Shown: positions 10,147 to 20,441 of the stretch, one piece after another
Position numbering within the stretch: position 1 is the stretch's first letter
Layout: each line of letters begins with the position of its first letter
Source of the DNA: Paracoccus fistulariae
Lineage (GTDB): Bacteria; Pseudomonadota; Alphaproteobacteria; Rhodobacterales; Rhodobacteraceae
Direction of reading: 5' to 3'
Length of the DNA stretch: 64,000 nt
Assembly: GCF_028553785.1 (NCBI RefSeq)
Contig: NZ_CP067136.1
Coordinates: 3,470,501 to 3,534,500 of the forward strand
Made by a program: the position numbers and the translations under genes
The notes under the pieces: generated by a model
Databases searched by the model: none
Seen by the model: only the letters and a program-made list of their open reading frames with translations
Told to the model about the DNA's origin: nothing

Positions 10147-10199
10147 CCGGGGGCTGTCTGCCCCCGGACCCCCGAGGATATTTTTGCAAAGAAGAAATT
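10147..10199 (+). repeat. Dispersed extragenic element, copy 4; hairpin after ispG
   Basis: The most complete copy in plus orientation: CCGGGGGC pairs with GCCCCCGG around TGTCT, followed by ACCCCCGAGGATATTTTTGC and AAAGAAGAAA. The hairpin begins immediately after the ispG stop and may protect or end its transcript. The purine-rich tail runs into the leader of the next gene. Confidence 0.7.
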
Positions 10200-10214
10200 C
10201 TAGGCGGAGCATAT

Positions 10215-10553
10215 ATGCAGAAACTTCTTCAATTGCTGATTGCTGCCGCTTGCATGATGATCTTGGCGGTCGGGTTCGTTTTTCTGAACGGCGAACGAAA
10301 ATCTTACCTGGCCGACAAAGAGCGCGAGCAGGCGGCGGAAATGGTTCGTGACTCTGAGGCCGCAGCCTGGGTCGAGGTGCAAAAACGGAAGATCGCCGCA
10401 GAGATCGCCGAATGCAAAAGCGGTCTTCAGCGATACGATCTGTATAATGAAACGGCCGCTTTCATTCGTCGCGTCGAAGCATCAGGGCAGGCCCTGACAG
10501 GCGAGAGCCTGCAAGCTGCCGTTGCCCAATGCCGTGAGATTGTTGGAGAATAG
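10215..10553 (+). CDS. Hypothetical membrane-anchored protein
   Basis: A 112-residue protein that I do not recognise. It starts MQKLLQLLIAAACMMILAVG, one hydrophobic helix (about residues 4-25) that could be an anchor or uncleaved signal, followed by a highly charged, helical region (25-70) and two Cys residues (KIAAEIAECKSG and AAVAQCREIV). AGGCGGAG lies ahead of the ATG. It stands alone between ispG and convergent moaA, directly behind an extragenic repeat. Its base composition is less GC-extreme than its neighbours, so recent acquisition is possible but unproven. Confidence 0.6.
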   Translation: MQKLLQLLIAAACMMILAVGFVFLNGERKSYLADKEREQAAEMVRDSEAAAWVEVQKRKIAAEIAECKSGLQRYDLYNETAAFIRRVEASGQALTGESLQAAVAQCREIVGE

Positions 10554-10570
10554 TCTTTTGGTCGGTAAGG

Positions 10571-11584
10571 CTAGCCGCCGGTATGGCTCATATGGCGGGT
10601 CATCTGGCCGCTGACGGTCTGGCGGGAATAGTCGAAATCATGGCCCTTGGGCTTGCGGGCGATGGCGGCGCGGATGGCATCGCGCAGCGGCTGATCCTCT
10701 TCGCTGCTGCGCAAGGGGGCGCGCAGGTCGGCGCGGTCTTCCTGGCCAAGGCACATGTAGAGTTCACCGGTGCAGGTCACGCGGACGCGGTTGCAGCTTT
10801 CGCAGAAATTATGGGTCAGGGGCGTGATGAAGCCGATCTTCTGGCCGGTTTCGTTCAGCCGGACATAGCGTGCCGGGCCGCCCGTGCGCTCTGCCAGATC
10901 GACGAGGCTGTAGCGGGTCGCAAGCTGGTTGCGCAGATCAGAGAGCGGCCAATATTGGTCGAGGCGGTCCTCATTGCCCAGATCGCCCATCGGCATGACC
11001 TCGATGAAGGTCAGGTCGTGGCCCTGATCGCCGCACCATGTCACCAGATCGAACAGTTCGTCATCATTGACGCCTTTCAGCGCGACGGCGTTGATCTTGA
11101 CCCGCAGCCCGGCCTCTTGCGCCTTGCTGATGCCGTCGAGCACCTGCTGAAGGCGTCCCCAGCGGGTGATCCGGGCGAATTTGTCAGCATCGAGCGTATC
11201 GAGCGAGACATTGACCCGACGCACCCCGCAATCGACCAGTTCGGTGGCGAAACGGCCCAATTGGCTGCCATTGGTCGTCAGGGTCAATTCGTCGAGCCCA
11301 TCGCCCAGATGACGGGAGATATTGCGAAAGAAGCCCATGATGCCGCGGCGGACCAGCGGCTCGCCCCCGGTGATGCGCAGCTTGCGCACGCCCAGACCGA
11401 TGAAGGTGGTGCAGAGGCGGTCAAGCTCTTCCAGTGTCAGCAATTCGGCCTTGGGCAGGAACTGCATATGTTCTGCCATGCAATAGACGCAGCGGAAATC
11501 GCAGCGATCGGTCACCGAGACCCGAAGATAGGTGATCGGTCGGGCGAAAGGGTCGATAAGCGGGGCGGCGGCTGCGTGATCCAT
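10571..11584 (-). CDS. moaA: GTP 3',8-cyclase (molybdopterin synthesis, MoaA)
   Basis: A 337-residue radical SAM enzyme catalysing the first step of molybdenum cofactor synthesis. The N-terminal [4Fe-4S] motif is C28-C32-C35 ([11 protein letters not shown]), with ITGGEPLVR for SAM binding; the C-terminal cluster site is [13 protein letters not shown]. It ends MSHTGG, the family's GG tail. I chose the ATG at 11584 ([20 protein letters not shown]); an open frame extends 12 codons upstream. No other moa genes are adjacent, so the gene is isolated. Confidence 0.95.
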   Translation of the reverse strand: MDHAAAAPLIDPFARPITYLRVSVTDRCDFRCVYCMAEHMQFLPKAELLTLEELDRLCTTFIGLGVRKLRITGGEPLVRRGIMGFFRNISRHLGDGLDELTLTTNGSQLGRFATELVDCGVRRVNVSLDTLDADKFARITRWGRLQQVLDGISKAQEAGLRVKINAVALKGVNDDELFDLVTWCGDQGHDLTFIEVMPMGDLGNEDRLDQYWPLSDLRNQLATRYSLVDLAERTGGPARYVRLNETGQKIGFITPLTHNFCESCNRVRVTCTGELYMCLGQEDRADLRAPLRSSEEDQPLRDAIRAAIARKPKGHDFDYSRQTVSGQMTRHMSHTGG

Positions 11585-11704
11585 GGGCTTTATATAGGGG
11601 GTGAGGGGGCGCGGGCACAAGTTCCGCCGATCACGCGACTGCCAGTGGCGCTGTCTTGTCGCAGGGGTTAGGCTGGCGGAAATCGCGGATCTGAGAGGAT
11701 GAAG

Positions 11705-12223
11705 ATGCGAAGACTAAGCACCGGGCTGGCGATGGCGGCTGTTGCCGTGGGTCTTGCTGCCTGTACGCCGGGGGCGACCACGACTGCCAGCCGTCCTGCC
11801 ACGCAGAAAGCGGCGGCAGCGCCGAAAACGGATCTGACGCCCGAGCAGGTGGCGGCTGCCACGGCGATCACCCGCGCGCCCGCGCCGCGACCGGCCGCGC
11901 GCGCGACGGCGGCGCAACTGGATACGACCACGGCCGAGCAGCGCGCGGCGGCGGCAAAGCCCGCCGAGGTGGCCGAGCGCAAGCTGGGCAGCACGGTTGC
12001 ATCGCTTGGCAATCCCAGTGAGGGCGGCTTCTGGATCAAGACGCCGTTGGTCAAGGAGCGTGGCATCGGGCGGATCGTCAATCCGGCCAATGGCAAGTCG
12101 GCCAAGGTCGATCTGATCCCGCTGGAGGGGCAGGGCAGTGGCTCGCAGGTGTCTCTGCCAGCGCTGCAATTGCTGGGCGTATCGCTGACAGATCTGCCGA
12201 CGATCGAGGTTTACCGGTCCTGA
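11705..12223 (+). CDS. Putative lipoprotein of unknown function
   Basis: A 172-residue protein with a lipoprotein signal: hydrophobic [12 protein letters not shown] with the lipobox Cys at residue 20. An Ala/Pro/Thr-rich low-complexity linker (about 25-90) leads to a compact C-terminal domain ([20 protein letters not shown] ... [17 protein letters not shown]). The ending [17 protein letters not shown] is conserved among small envelope proteins of related bacteria as I recall, but I cannot assign a function. The ATG at 11705 has GAGG six bases upstream; an ATG two codons earlier has no room for one. The 3' end overlaps the convergent AlkD-like gene by 13 bases. Confidence 0.7.
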   Translation: MRRLSTGLAMAAVAVGLAACTPGATTTASRPATQKAAAAPKTDLTPEQVAAATAITRAPAPRPAARATAAQLDTTTAEQRAAAAKPAEVAERKLGSTVASLGNPSEGGFWIKTPLVKERGIGRIVNPANGKSAKVDLIPLEGQGSGSQVSLPALQLLGVSLTDLPTIEVYRS

Positions 12224-12885
12224 ATCAGCCGCGCGGCCTCGCGCCGGGCGAAGGGTTTCATGCGCGCCCCGTATTCGGCCAGAAAGGCCGTCACGCGGGG
12301 CGCGTCGCGTTTCGAGAGATCGCGCAGCCACCAGGCGATGGCTTTCTGGATGAACCAGTCGCGCTGATCCACCAGCGACGCCGCCCAGCCAAGGATGCGG
12401 TCACGCCGCGCCAGATCGTCCGGTTTCGGGTTGTTCATCTTGGCCCAGGGCAGCGTGCCGACCAGCGCGGCGCGGCGGATCCACATGTTGTCGCTTTGTA
12501 ACCACGTTTCGACCTGATCCAGACGGGCCGGATCGGCGACCAGCCGTTTCTGCCCCGCGCTCATCACGCTGTCGGCGATGGCCCAGCTGTCGAAATCGGG
12601 CAGCCATGACCGGATCAGCGCCCATGCGTCCTCATCCGGTCTGATCCGCGCCTGTGTCAGCAGCTTGGCACCGGCGATGCGGGCCTCGTGGATGTCGCTG
12701 CGCCACAGACTGTCCGCCAGATCCAGCCGCGATGGCAGGTCACGCTGCGCGCGCCATGTCCGGGCCAAGTCGTCGATTTGCGGCGTGGTGACACCCAGAT
12801 AGCGGCGCGGGATCTTGTGATATTGCGCCATCTGTTCGGCCCGCTGCTCATCCGCCAGCGCGATCAGCGCGTCCAGTTCTGTCAT
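12211..12885 (-). CDS. DNA alkylation repair protein (AlkD-like)
   Basis: A 224-residue all-helical protein of the AlkD/ALK HEAT-like family, DNA glycosylases that remove bulky alkylated bases without flipping them. Typical features are RYLGVTTPQIDDLAR, DFDSWAIADSV, SDNMWIRRAALVGTLPW and the Trp-rich DWFIQKAIAWWLRDL. The ATG at 12885 has GGGAAAGCG upstream; two earlier in-frame ATGs (12900 and 12903) lack a ribosome site. It is convergent with the lipoprotein gene and divergent from aroA. Substrate range cannot be read from sequence. Confidence 0.85.
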   Translation of the reverse strand: MTELDALIALADEQRAEQMAQYHKIPRRYLGVTTPQIDDLARTWRAQRDLPSRLDLADSLWRSDIHEARIAGAKLLTQARIRPDEDAWALIRSWLPDFDSWAIADSVMSAGQKRLVADPARLDQVETWLQSDNMWIRRAALVGTLPWAKMNNPKPDDLARRDRILGWAASLVDQRDWFIQKAIAWWLRDLSKRDAPRVTAFLAEYGARMKPFARREAARLIQDR

Positions 12886-13000
12886 CGCTTTCCCGTCCAT
12901 CATGGTGGCGTTTTAGGCGGTGGCTGCGGAAGGCTCACGAAGGTGGTGGCGGCAGGCGGGTGGTAGCGATAAAAGGCAGGGGCAAATACGAGGTGTCGCC

Positions 13001-14332
13001 ATGTCCCATTCCGATCAGCCCATTCCCATGACCTCTCGCCGCTCCGGTCCGCTGACCGGGATCGCGCAGGTGCCGGGCGACAAGTCCATCAGCCATCGGG
13101 CGCTGATTCTGGGGGCGCTGTCGGTGGGAGAGACGAAGATTACCGGCTTGCTGGAAGGGCAGGACGTGCTGGATACGGCCAAGGCAATGGCGGCTTTCGG
13201 CGCGAAGGTCGAACGCCACGGGCCGGGGGAATGGACGGTGAATGGCGTGGGTGTCGGTGGGTTTTCGGACCCCGAAGGCGTGATCGATTGCGGCAATTCG
13301 GGAACGGGTGTGCGGCTGATCATGGGTGCGATGGCGACCACCGGCATCACGGCGACCTTCAGCGGCGATGCCAGCCTGTCGCGTCGGCCGATGGCGCGGG
13401 TCACCGATCCGCTGGCGCTGTTTGGCGCCCAGATCACCGCGCGAGAGGGCGGGCGCCTGCCCATCACCATCAGGGGGGCGGCCGATCCACTTCCGCTGAC
13501 ATATCGAACGCCGGTCGCCAGCGCCCAGATCAAATCCGCAATCCTGCTGGCCGGGCTGAACGTGCCCGGCGATATCGTGGTGATCGAGGCCGAGGCCACG
13601 CGCGACCATTCCGAACGGATGCTGGCGGGGTTCGGCGCCCGGATCCGCACGGAGACCACGGAAGAAGGCCATGTCATCACCCTGAGCGGACGGGCAGAGC
13701 TGACCGCGCAGCCGGTGGCGGTGCCGCGTGATCCTTCCAGCGCGGCCTTTCCGGTGGCGGCGGCGCTGATCGTGCCGGGATCTCAGATCCGCGTGCCGGG
13801 CGTCAGCCGCAACCCGACGCGCGACGGTCTTTATACGACCTTGATCGAAATGGGGGCCGATATCACCTTCGAGAACCAGCGCGATGAGGGTGGCGAGCCG
13901 GTGGCCGATCTGATGGTCCGCCACAGCCCCCTGAAAGGCGTCAGCGTGCCCGCCGATCGCGCGGCCAGCATGATCGACGAATTTCCCATCCTGTCGGTGA
14001 TTGCTGCCTTTGCAGAGGGCAAGACGGTGATGAACGGCGTGGCCGAATTGCGGGTCAAGGAAAGCGACCGGATCGATGCCATGGCCCGCGGGCTGGAGGC
14101 GAATGGCGTCACGGTCGAGGAAACTTCCGACAGCATGACCGTCCACGGCATGGCAAAGGTGCCGGGCGGCGGTACGGCGGTCACGCATCTGGACCATCGC
14201 ATCGCCATGTCCTTCATGGTGCTTGGCCTTGCGACCGAGCAGCCGGTCTCGGTCGATGATGGCGGACCCATCGTCACCTCTTTCCCCGACTTCATGCCGC
14301 TGATGCAGGGGCTGGGTGCCGATCTGGGCTAA
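13001..14332 (+). CDS. aroA: 3-phosphoshikimate 1-carboxyvinyltransferase (EPSP synthase, class II)
   Basis: A 443-residue shikimate-pathway enzyme joining shikimate 3-phosphate and PEP. The sequence follows the class II (CP4-like) group: [69 protein letters not shown] and [10 protein letters not shown]. At the position of CP4 Ala100 (E. coli Gly96) this enzyme has Gly101 in [10 protein letters not shown]. The ATG at 13001 gives the usual N-terminus with AGGTGTCGCC upstream. It ends six bases from convergent prpE. Confidence 0.95.
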   Translation: MSHSDQPIPMTSRRSGPLTGIAQVPGDKSISHRALILGALSVGETKITGLLEGQDVLDTAKAMAAFGAKVERHGPGEWTVNGVGVGGFSDPEGVIDCGNSGTGVRLIMGAMATTGITATFSGDASLSRRPMARVTDPLALFGAQITAREGGRLPITIRGAADPLPLTYRTPVASAQIKSAILLAGLNVPGDIVVIEAEATRDHSERMLAGFGARIRTETTEEGHVITLSGRAELTAQPVAVPRDPSSAAFPVAAALIVPGSQIRVPGVSRNPTRDGLYTTLIEMGADITFENQRDEGGEPVADLMVRHSPLKGVSVPADRAASMIDEFPILSVIAAFAEGKTVMNGVAELRVKESDRIDAMARGLEANGVTVEETSDSMTVHGMAKVPGGGTAVTHLDHRIAMSFMVLGLATEQPVSVDDGGPIVTSFPDFMPLMQGLGADLG

Positions 14333-14338
14333 GCGGCT

Positions 14339-16228
14339 TCAGCCTGCCGGATAGCCGACCGAGTTCAGGGCCGATCTGATCTCATCCAGAATCGCCGGAT
14401 CGTCGATGGTGGCGGGGGTTTTCACCTCCTCGCCATCTGCGATCTTGGCCATGGTAGCACGCAGGATCTTGCCGGATCGGGTCTTGGGCAGGCGGTCCAC
14501 CACGCAGGCGGTCTTGAAGGCCGCGACCGGGCCGATCTTGTCGCGCACCATCGTGATGACCTCTTGCACGATCTGGTCATGGGGCGTCTGCGAACCGCTT
14601 TTCAGGCACAGAAAGCCCAGCGGAAGCTGGCCTTTCAGGTTGTCCGCCACGCCTATCACCGCGCATTCGGCCACATCGGGATGGCTGGCCAGAACCTCTT
14701 CCATCGCGCCGGTGGACAGGCGGTGGCCCGCGACATTGATCACGTCATCGGTGCGCGCCATGATATACAGATAGCCATCCGCATCGATATAGCCTGCATC
14801 GCCGGTTTCGTAATAGCCGGGGAACCGGTCCAGATAGCTTTTGCGGAACCTGTCTTCCGCGTTCCACAGGGTCGGCAGGGTGCCGGGAGGCAGGGGCAGC
14901 TTGATGGCCACGGCGCCCAGCGTGCCGGGGGGCACGGGCTGGCCGCTTTCATCCAGGATCTGCACGTCATGTCCCGGCATCGGGACCGAGGGGCTGCCGG
15001 GTTTCGTCGGCAGAATCTCGATCCCGATGGGATTGGCGGCGATGGCCCAGCCGGTTTCCGTCTGCCACCAGTGATCGACCACCGGCACGCCCAGATGCTT
15101 TTGCGCCCATGTCACGGTTTCCGGATCGGCGCGTTCACCGGCCAGAAACAGCGCCTGCAACTCGTGCAGCTTGTAGCGGCGGATCCATTCGCCATCCGGA
15201 TCCTCACGCCTGATCGCCCGTAGCGCCGTGGGGGCGGTGAAAAAGCTTTTGATCCGGTGATTCTGAATGATGCGCCAGAAGACGCCCGCATGGGGCGTGC
15301 CGACGGGCTTGCCCTCGAAGACGACCGTGGTGGCACCTGCCAGCAGCGGGCCATAGCAGATATAGCTGTGCCCCACGACCCAGCCGACATCCGAGGCCGC
15401 CCAGAACCGGTCGCCTTCGTGGATGTTGTAGATATTGTTCATCGACCAGTGCAGCGCGACCAGATGGCCCGCCGTGTGTCGGATCACGCCCTTGGGCTGG
15501 CCGGTCGTGCCCGATGTGTAGAGGATATAGGCCGGGTGGTTGCCTTCCACCGGCACGCAATCTGCCGGTTCAACCCCGTACTGAAACCCGTGCCAACTGA
15601 GATCTCGCCCCTCGACCAGACCGGCGACCTCTTCTTCGCGTTGAAAGATCACGCAGAATTCTGGCTTATGCGCCGCCTGATCAATGGCCGCGTCCAGCAG
15701 GGGCTTGTAATGCACCACGCGCCCCGGCTCGATCCCGCAAGAGGCCGCGATGATCGCCTTGGGCTGGCAATCGTCGATCCGGACCGCAAGTTCATGCGCC
15801 GCAAATCCGCCGAAAACCACGGAATGCACCGCGCCCAGACGGGCACAGGCCAGCATCGCCTCTAACGCCTCGGGGATCATCGGCATGTAGATGATCACCC
15901 GGTCGCCCTTGCCGATGCCCTGTTTGCGCAGCGCCCCGGCCAGCAGGGCGACACGGTCGCGCAACTGGCGAAAGGTGATCCCCTTGGTGGACAGCGTCAC
16001 CGGGCTTTCATGCATGATCGCGATCTGATCGCCGCGCCCGGCCTCGACATGGCGATCGACGGCATTCCAGCAGGTATTGAGCAGCCCATCGGCAAACCAT
16101 TCCCCCACCGGCCCCTGATCGAAATAGGCGCGGCTGGGCCTGCGGTCCCAGTCGATCAGATCGGCCTGTTCCATCCAGAACGCTTCCGGATCGGCCTGCC
16201 ACGCGGCATAGATATCGCTGTAACTCAT
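14339..16228 (-). CDS. prpE: Propionyl-CoA synthetase (PrpE-type acyl-CoA ligase)
   Basis: A 629-residue AMP-forming ligase of the acetyl-CoA synthetase family. Visible: the AMP-binding YTSGTTGQPKGV, WWQTETGW, YYETGDAGYID, and the C-terminal RTDDVINVAGHRLSTGAMEE and KTRSGKILR with its catalytic Lys. The N-terminal SYSDIYAAWQADPEAFW and CWNAVDRHVEAGRGDQIA are characteristic of PrpE rather than Acs. The ATG at 16228 gives that start; an upstream in-frame extension of 36 codons is proline/arginine-rich and does not look like protein. It lies 124 bases downstream of maeB on the same strand. Confidence 0.92.
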   Translation of the reverse strand: MSYSDIYAAWQADPEAFWMEQADLIDWDRRPSRAYFDQGPVGEWFADGLLNTCWNAVDRHVEAGRGDQIAIMHESPVTLSTKGITFRQLRDRVALLAGALRKQGIGKGDRVIIYMPMIPEALEAMLACARLGAVHSVVFGGFAAHELAVRIDDCQPKAIIAASCGIEPGRVVHYKPLLDAAIDQAAHKPEFCVIFQREEEVAGLVEGRDLSWHGFQYGVEPADCVPVEGNHPAYILYTSGTTGQPKGVIRHTAGHLVALHWSMNNIYNIHEGDRFWAASDVGWVVGHSYICYGPLLAGATTVVFEGKPVGTPHAGVFWRIIQNHRIKSFFTAPTALRAIRREDPDGEWIRRYKLHELQALFLAGERADPETVTWAQKHLGVPVVDHWWQTETGWAIAANPIGIEILPTKPGSPSVPMPGHDVQILDESGQPVPPGTLGAVAIKLPLPPGTLPTLWNAEDRFRKSYLDRFPGYYETGDAGYIDADGYLYIMARTDDVINVAGHRLSTGAMEEVLASHPDVAECAVIGVADNLKGQLPLGFLCLKSGSQTPHDQIVQEVITMVRDKIGPVAAFKTACVVDRLPKTRSGKILRATMAKIADGEEVKTPATIDDPAILDEIRSALNSVGYPAG

Positions 16229-16352
16229 GCGCCCTGTCCCCCTGTTGCGAAGATAATCCGCAAGCAGGCGGGCTGGCGCAACCCGTCTTTGCGCGGGCGG
16301 GGGCTTTTCGCCCGGCGGGCGGGGGCGATCCGTCACCGCCCCATCCGCTGTC

Positions 16353-18632
16353 TTAGCTGTAATGCGCGACGGGGGTGCCGGCGATGGCGCTCATGTTCAG
16401 CAGGCCGCGCGTGGTGATCGAGGGCGTGACGATATGGGCGCGGTTGCCCATGCCCATCAGGATCGGCCCGACCTCCAACCCGTTGGCGCGCATCTTCAGC
16501 GCGTTGCGCACGCCGGATGCCGCATCGGTGCCCGGGAAGACCAGCACATTCGCCACCCCCTCCAGCCGCGATCCCGGGAAGATCCGTTCGCGCAGGGCCG
16601 GATCCAGCGCCGCATCGACATGCATTTCGCCGTCATACATGAAATCGACATTGCCCTGATCCAGCAGCGCCATCGCATCACGCATCTTGCGCCCGGTATA
16701 GGTATCCAGATTGCCGAATTGCGAATGGCTGCACAGAGCGATTTTGGGGGTCACGCCAAAGCGGCCGACATGGCGCGCGGCCCCGACCACCGTTTCCATG
16801 ATCTGATGCGGGGTGGGATCGTTGTGGCACTGGGTATCGGCGATGAAAAGCGGGCCGTCTTCCAGAATGATCATCGACAGCGCCCCGACCGGGTGCAGAC
16901 CGCCCCGTGCCAGGATCTCGCGCACATAGCGCAGGTGCCAGCTATATTGGCCAAAGGTGCCGCAGATCAGGCTGTGCGCCTCGCCACGATGCACCATGAC
17001 CGAGGCGATGGCCGTGGTGTTCGTGCGCATGATTGCGCGGGCAATATCCGGGCTGACGCCCTGACGGGCCATCAACTGATGATAGGTTTCCCAATAGTCA
17101 CGATAGCGCGGATCGTTTTCGGGGTTCACGATCTCGAAATCGCGCTCGGGCCGGATCGGCAGGCCCGCGCGTTCGGCGCGCACGCTGATGACATCGGGAC
17201 GGCCGATCAGGATCGGCACATCGGTGGTTTCCTCCAGCATCGCGTTGGCGGCGCGCAACACGCGTTCATCCTCGCCTTCGGCAAAAACGATGCGGCGTTC
17301 GACGGTGGCGGCGGCCTCGAAGACCGGGCGCATGATCATGGCCGAGCGGAAGACCGAGCCATCAAGGGTGCGCTTATAAGCATCCACATCGGGCAGGGGC
17401 CGCATGGCCACGCCCGATTCCATCGCCGCGCGCGCCACGGCCGAAGAGACGACGCCCATCAGGCGCGGATCGAAGGGTTTCGGGATCAGATATTCCGGCC
17501 CGAAGGTCAGCGTCTCGCCGCGATAGGCTGCCGCGGCCTCGGCCGCGGTGGTGGCACGCGCCAGCGCGGCGATGCCTTCGATGCAGGCCAGTTCCATCTC
17601 GTCATTGATGGTCGTCGCGCCCACATCCAGCGCCCCGCGGAAGATGAAGGGGAAGCACAGGACGTTGTTGACCTGATTGGGAAAATCGCTGCGGCCCGTT
17701 GCGATGATCGCATCCGGTTTCACCGACCGCGCATCGTCGGGCAGGATTTCCGGCGTCGGGTTCGCCAGCGCGAAGATGATCGGCCGGTCGGCCATCTTGG
17801 CCACCATCTGGCTGGTCAGCACGCCCGGCCCCGACAGCCCAAGGAACAGATCCGCATCGCCGATCACCTGATCCAGCGTGCGCAGATCCGTATCCTGCGC
17901 ATAGGCCGCCTTCTGTTCAGTCATGTCTTCGTGGCGTCCCTTGTGGACCAGCCCGTGAATGTCGCAAAGCCAGACATTTTCGCGCTTCACGCCCAGCTTC
18001 AGCAGCATGTCCAGACAGGCGATCCCCGCCGCGCCGCCGCCGGTCGAGACGACCTTGATCTCGTCGAATTTCTTTTTGGCGACATGCAGCGCATTGGTGG
18101 CCGCCGCGCCCACCACGATGGCGGTGCCGTGCTGGTCGTCATGGAAAACCGGGATATTCATCCGTTCGCGGCACAGGCGTTCGACGATAAAGCAATCGGG
18201 GGCCTTGATGTCTTCAAGGTTGATGGCGCCGAAAGTGGGTTCCAGCGCGCAGACGATCTCGGCCAGCTTTTCGGGATCGGATTCGTTCACCTCGATATCG
18301 AAACAGTCGATATTGGCGAATTTCTTGAACAGGACCGCCTTGCCCTCCATCACCGGCTTCGAGGCCAGCGCACCGATATTGCCAAGCCCCAGAACGGCAG
18401 AGCCATTGCTGACCACCGCCACCAGATTCCCGCGTGAGGTGAAGCGCGCTGCATTGGTGGGGTCGGCCTTGATTTCCAGACAGGCTTCAGCGACGCCCGG
18501 CGAATAGGCACGGCTGAGATCGCGGCCATTCGCCATCGGCTTGGTCGCCCGGATCTCCAACTTACCCGGGCGCGGGAATTCGTGATAATCAAGCGCATCC
18601 TGTCTGGCGCTGTCCTGCCTGCGGTCTTCCAT
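16353..18632 (-). CDS. maeB: NADP-dependent malic enzyme with phosphotransacetylase-like domain
   Basis: A 759-residue fusion-type malic enzyme. The N-terminal 420 residues are the malic enzyme ([46 protein letters not shown]), converting malate to pyruvate and CO2; the C-terminal 330 residues are homologous to phosphate acetyltransferase ([34 protein letters not shown]), a domain that is regulatory in characterised MaeB proteins. The start at 18632 is preceded by GGAGGGG eight bases upstream. Divergent from the cdd operon; prpE follows on the same strand. Confidence 0.95.
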   Translation of the reverse strand: MEDRRQDSARQDALDYHEFPRPGKLEIRATKPMANGRDLSRAYSPGVAEACLEIKADPTNAARFTSRGNLVAVVSNGSAVLGLGNIGALASKPVMEGKAVLFKKFANIDCFDIEVNESDPEKLAEIVCALEPTFGAINLEDIKAPDCFIVERLCRERMNIPVFHDDQHGTAIVVGAAATNALHVAKKKFDEIKVVSTGGGAAGIACLDMLLKLGVKRENVWLCDIHGLVHKGRHEDMTEQKAAYAQDTDLRTLDQVIGDADLFLGLSGPGVLTSQMVAKMADRPIIFALANPTPEILPDDARSVKPDAIIATGRSDFPNQVNNVLCFPFIFRGALDVGATTINDEMELACIEGIAALARATTAAEAAAAYRGETLTFGPEYLIPKPFDPRLMGVVSSAVARAAMESGVAMRPLPDVDAYKRTLDGSVFRSAMIMRPVFEAAATVERRIVFAEGEDERVLRAANAMLEETTDVPILIGRPDVISVRAERAGLPIRPERDFEIVNPENDPRYRDYWETYHQLMARQGVSPDIARAIMRTNTTAIASVMVHRGEAHSLICGTFGQYSWHLRYVREILARGGLHPVGALSMIILEDGPLFIADTQCHNDPTPHQIMETVVGAARHVGRFGVTPKIALCSHSQFGNLDTYTGRKMRDAMALLDQGNVDFMYDGEMHVDAALDPALRERIFPGSRLEGVANVLVFPGTDAASGVRNALKMRANGLEVGPILMGMGNRAHIVTPSITTRGLLNMSAIAGTPVAHYS

Positions 18633-18753
18633 GATTTGCCCCTCCGATTTCACTTTAGTTCACCGTTAAACCATTTCTCCGGCGGGGAACAGGCGGGTTC
18701 GGCTTGCGTTCAACAGGGCCAGCGCGCAAAACTCATTCAACAGGACAGGGAGA

Positions 18754-19152
18754 ATGGCATTGTCACTTCTGGATACCGCCCGCGATGTGCGCGAGGCTGC
18801 CTATGCGCCCTATTCCCGGTTCAAGGTGGGGGCCGCGATCCGTGGTGCCTCGGGCGCAGTCTATCGCGGCTGCAACGTGGAAAACGTGGCCTATCCCGAG
18901 GGTACCTGCGCCGAGGCGGGCGCGATTGCCGCCATGGTCGCCGCCGGTGAAACCACGCTGGTCGAGGTTGCGGTGATCGCGGATTCGCCCAGCCCGGTGC
19001 CGCCCTGTGGCGGGTGCCGCCAGAAACTGGCGGAATTCGGCGCGGGCGATACGCCGGTGACCTTGGCCACGACCGGGGGCGCGTTGCTGGAAACGACGAT
19101 CGGCCAGCTTTTGCCGGGGCGCTTCGATCAAGATCACATGAGCAAGGTCTGA
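18754..19152 (+). CDS. cdd: Cytidine deaminase
   Basis: A 132-residue homotetrameric-type cytidine deaminase converting cytidine and deoxycytidine to the uridine forms. Zinc ligands are Cys52 (TCAEAGA), Cys85 and Cys88 (PPCGGCRQK), with catalytic Glu54; NVENVAYPEG is the substrate-binding stretch. First gene of a five-gene nucleoside-salvage operon. ACAGGGAGA lies before the ATG, and the stop overlaps the deoA start (TGATG). Confidence 0.95.
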   Translation: MALSLLDTARDVREAAYAPYSRFKVGAAIRGASGAVYRGCNVENVAYPEGTCAEAGAIAAMVAAGETTLVEVAVIADSPSPVPPCGGCRQKLAEFGAGDTPVTLATTGGALLETTIGQLLPGRFDQDHMSKV

Positions 19153-20432
19153 TGAGCGATCCGCGACATGTCATCGCGGCGGTGCGCGATGGGCGTGGAT
19201 TGGACGGGCCGGGGGCTGCGCTGATCGCCGAGGGGCTGGCGAACGGTCAGGTCAGCGACGCGCAGGCAGCGGCATTCGCCATGGCGGTCCTGCTGCGCGG
19301 CACGGGCGAGGATGGGCGGGTCGCCCTGACGCGGGCCATGCGCGATTCGGGGCATGTGCTGCATTGGGATCTGCCGGGCGCGGTGGTGGACAAGCATTCG
19401 ACCGGCGGTATCGGCGATACGGTCAGCCTGATCCTGGCGCCGCTTCTGGCCGCCTGCGGGGTCTTTGTGCCGATGATCTCGGGTCGTGGGCTGGGCCATA
19501 CCGGCGGCACATTGGACAAGCTGGAGGCGATTCCCGGCTTTGACTGCGACCTGACCGAGGATCGTTTGCGCAAGGTCGTGCGGCAGGTGGGCTGTGCCAT
19601 CGTCTCGGCCACGGGGGATCTGGCCCCGGCAGATCGCCGCCTTTACGCGATTCGGGACGAATCCGGCACGGTCGGATCGATTGACCTGATCACCGCCTCG
19701 ATCCTGTCGAAGAAGCTGGCGGCGGGGCCGGATGCGCTGGTTCTGGACGTCAAGGTGGGATCCGGCGCGATCATGCGCAGCCCGGATCAGGCCCGCGACC
19801 TGGCGCAGGCGCTGGTCACGACGGCCAATGGCGCGGGATGCCGGGCGGCGGCGCTGATGACCGATATGGATCAGCCGCTGGCGCGCAGCGCGGGCAACGC
19901 GCTGGAAGTGGCCGAGGCGATTGCCGTCTTGCGGGGCAAGACCGGCGCCTTGCGGGATCTGAGCCTTGCGCTGGCGCAGGAATGCCTGACGGTGGCGGGG
20001 CAGGGGACACGGGATCTGGTCACGCTGCTGGAAAATGGCCGCGCGGCAGAGATTTTTGGCCAGATGGTCACGGCGCAGGGCGGTCCCGCAGGTCTGGTCG
20101 ATGATCCGGAGACCCATCTGCCCCGCGCGCCTGTCGCGCGTCCGGTGCCCGCCCCTGATGGGCATGTGACCCGGATCGATGTCACGGCATTGGGGCATGC
20201 GGTCGTGGCCCTTGGCGGCGGTCGGGTCAAGGCGGGCGAGCGGATAGATCCCTCGGTCGGCCTCTCCGATCTGGCAAAACTGGGTGAGCCTGTCGGTCCC
20301 GACCGGCCCCTTGCCATTGTCCATGCCGCCGACGATATCGCGGCGGATATCGCCATCGCCGCGGTTCAGGCAGCCTATCAGACCGGTGAGCGCTGTCAGC
20401 CGGGACCGCTGGTCCGTGCGAAAATAACCTGA
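19152..20432 (+). CDS. deoA: Thymidine phosphorylase
   Basis: A 426-residue pyrimidine nucleoside phosphorylase that splits thymidine or deoxyuridine into base and deoxyribose 1-phosphate. It carries VVDKHSTGGIGDTVSLIL and the family signature SGRGLGHTGGTLDKLEAIPG, then the glycine-rich VKVGSGAIM. The ATG at 19152 shares a base with the cdd stop; an in-frame ATG 46 codons upstream lies inside cdd and was rejected. Its deoxyribose 1-phosphate product is the substrate of deoB, which follows after nine bases. Confidence 0.95.
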   Translation: MSDPRHVIAAVRDGRGLDGPGAALIAEGLANGQVSDAQAAAFAMAVLLRGTGEDGRVALTRAMRDSGHVLHWDLPGAVVDKHSTGGIGDTVSLILAPLLAACGVFVPMISGRGLGHTGGTLDKLEAIPGFDCDLTEDRLRKVVRQVGCAIVSATGDLAPADRRLYAIRDESGTVGSIDLITASILSKKLAAGPDALVLDVKVGSGAIMRSPDQARDLAQALVTTANGAGCRAAALMTDMDQPLARSAGNALEVAEAIAVLRGKTGALRDLSLALAQECLTVAGQGTRDLVTLLENGRAAEIFGQMVTAQGGPAGLVDDPETHLPRAPVARPVPAPDGHVTRIDVTALGHAVVALGGGRVKAGERIDPSVGLSDLAKLGEPVGPDRPLAIVHAADDIAADIAIAAVQAAYQTGERCQPGPLVRAKIT

Positions 20433-20441
20433 GGATATGAC

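Noticed and set aside
16362-18437. 691-codon plus-strand open frame opposite maeB
   Set aside because: His/Arg/Gly-rich translation with no domain, exactly mirroring the coding region of maeB.
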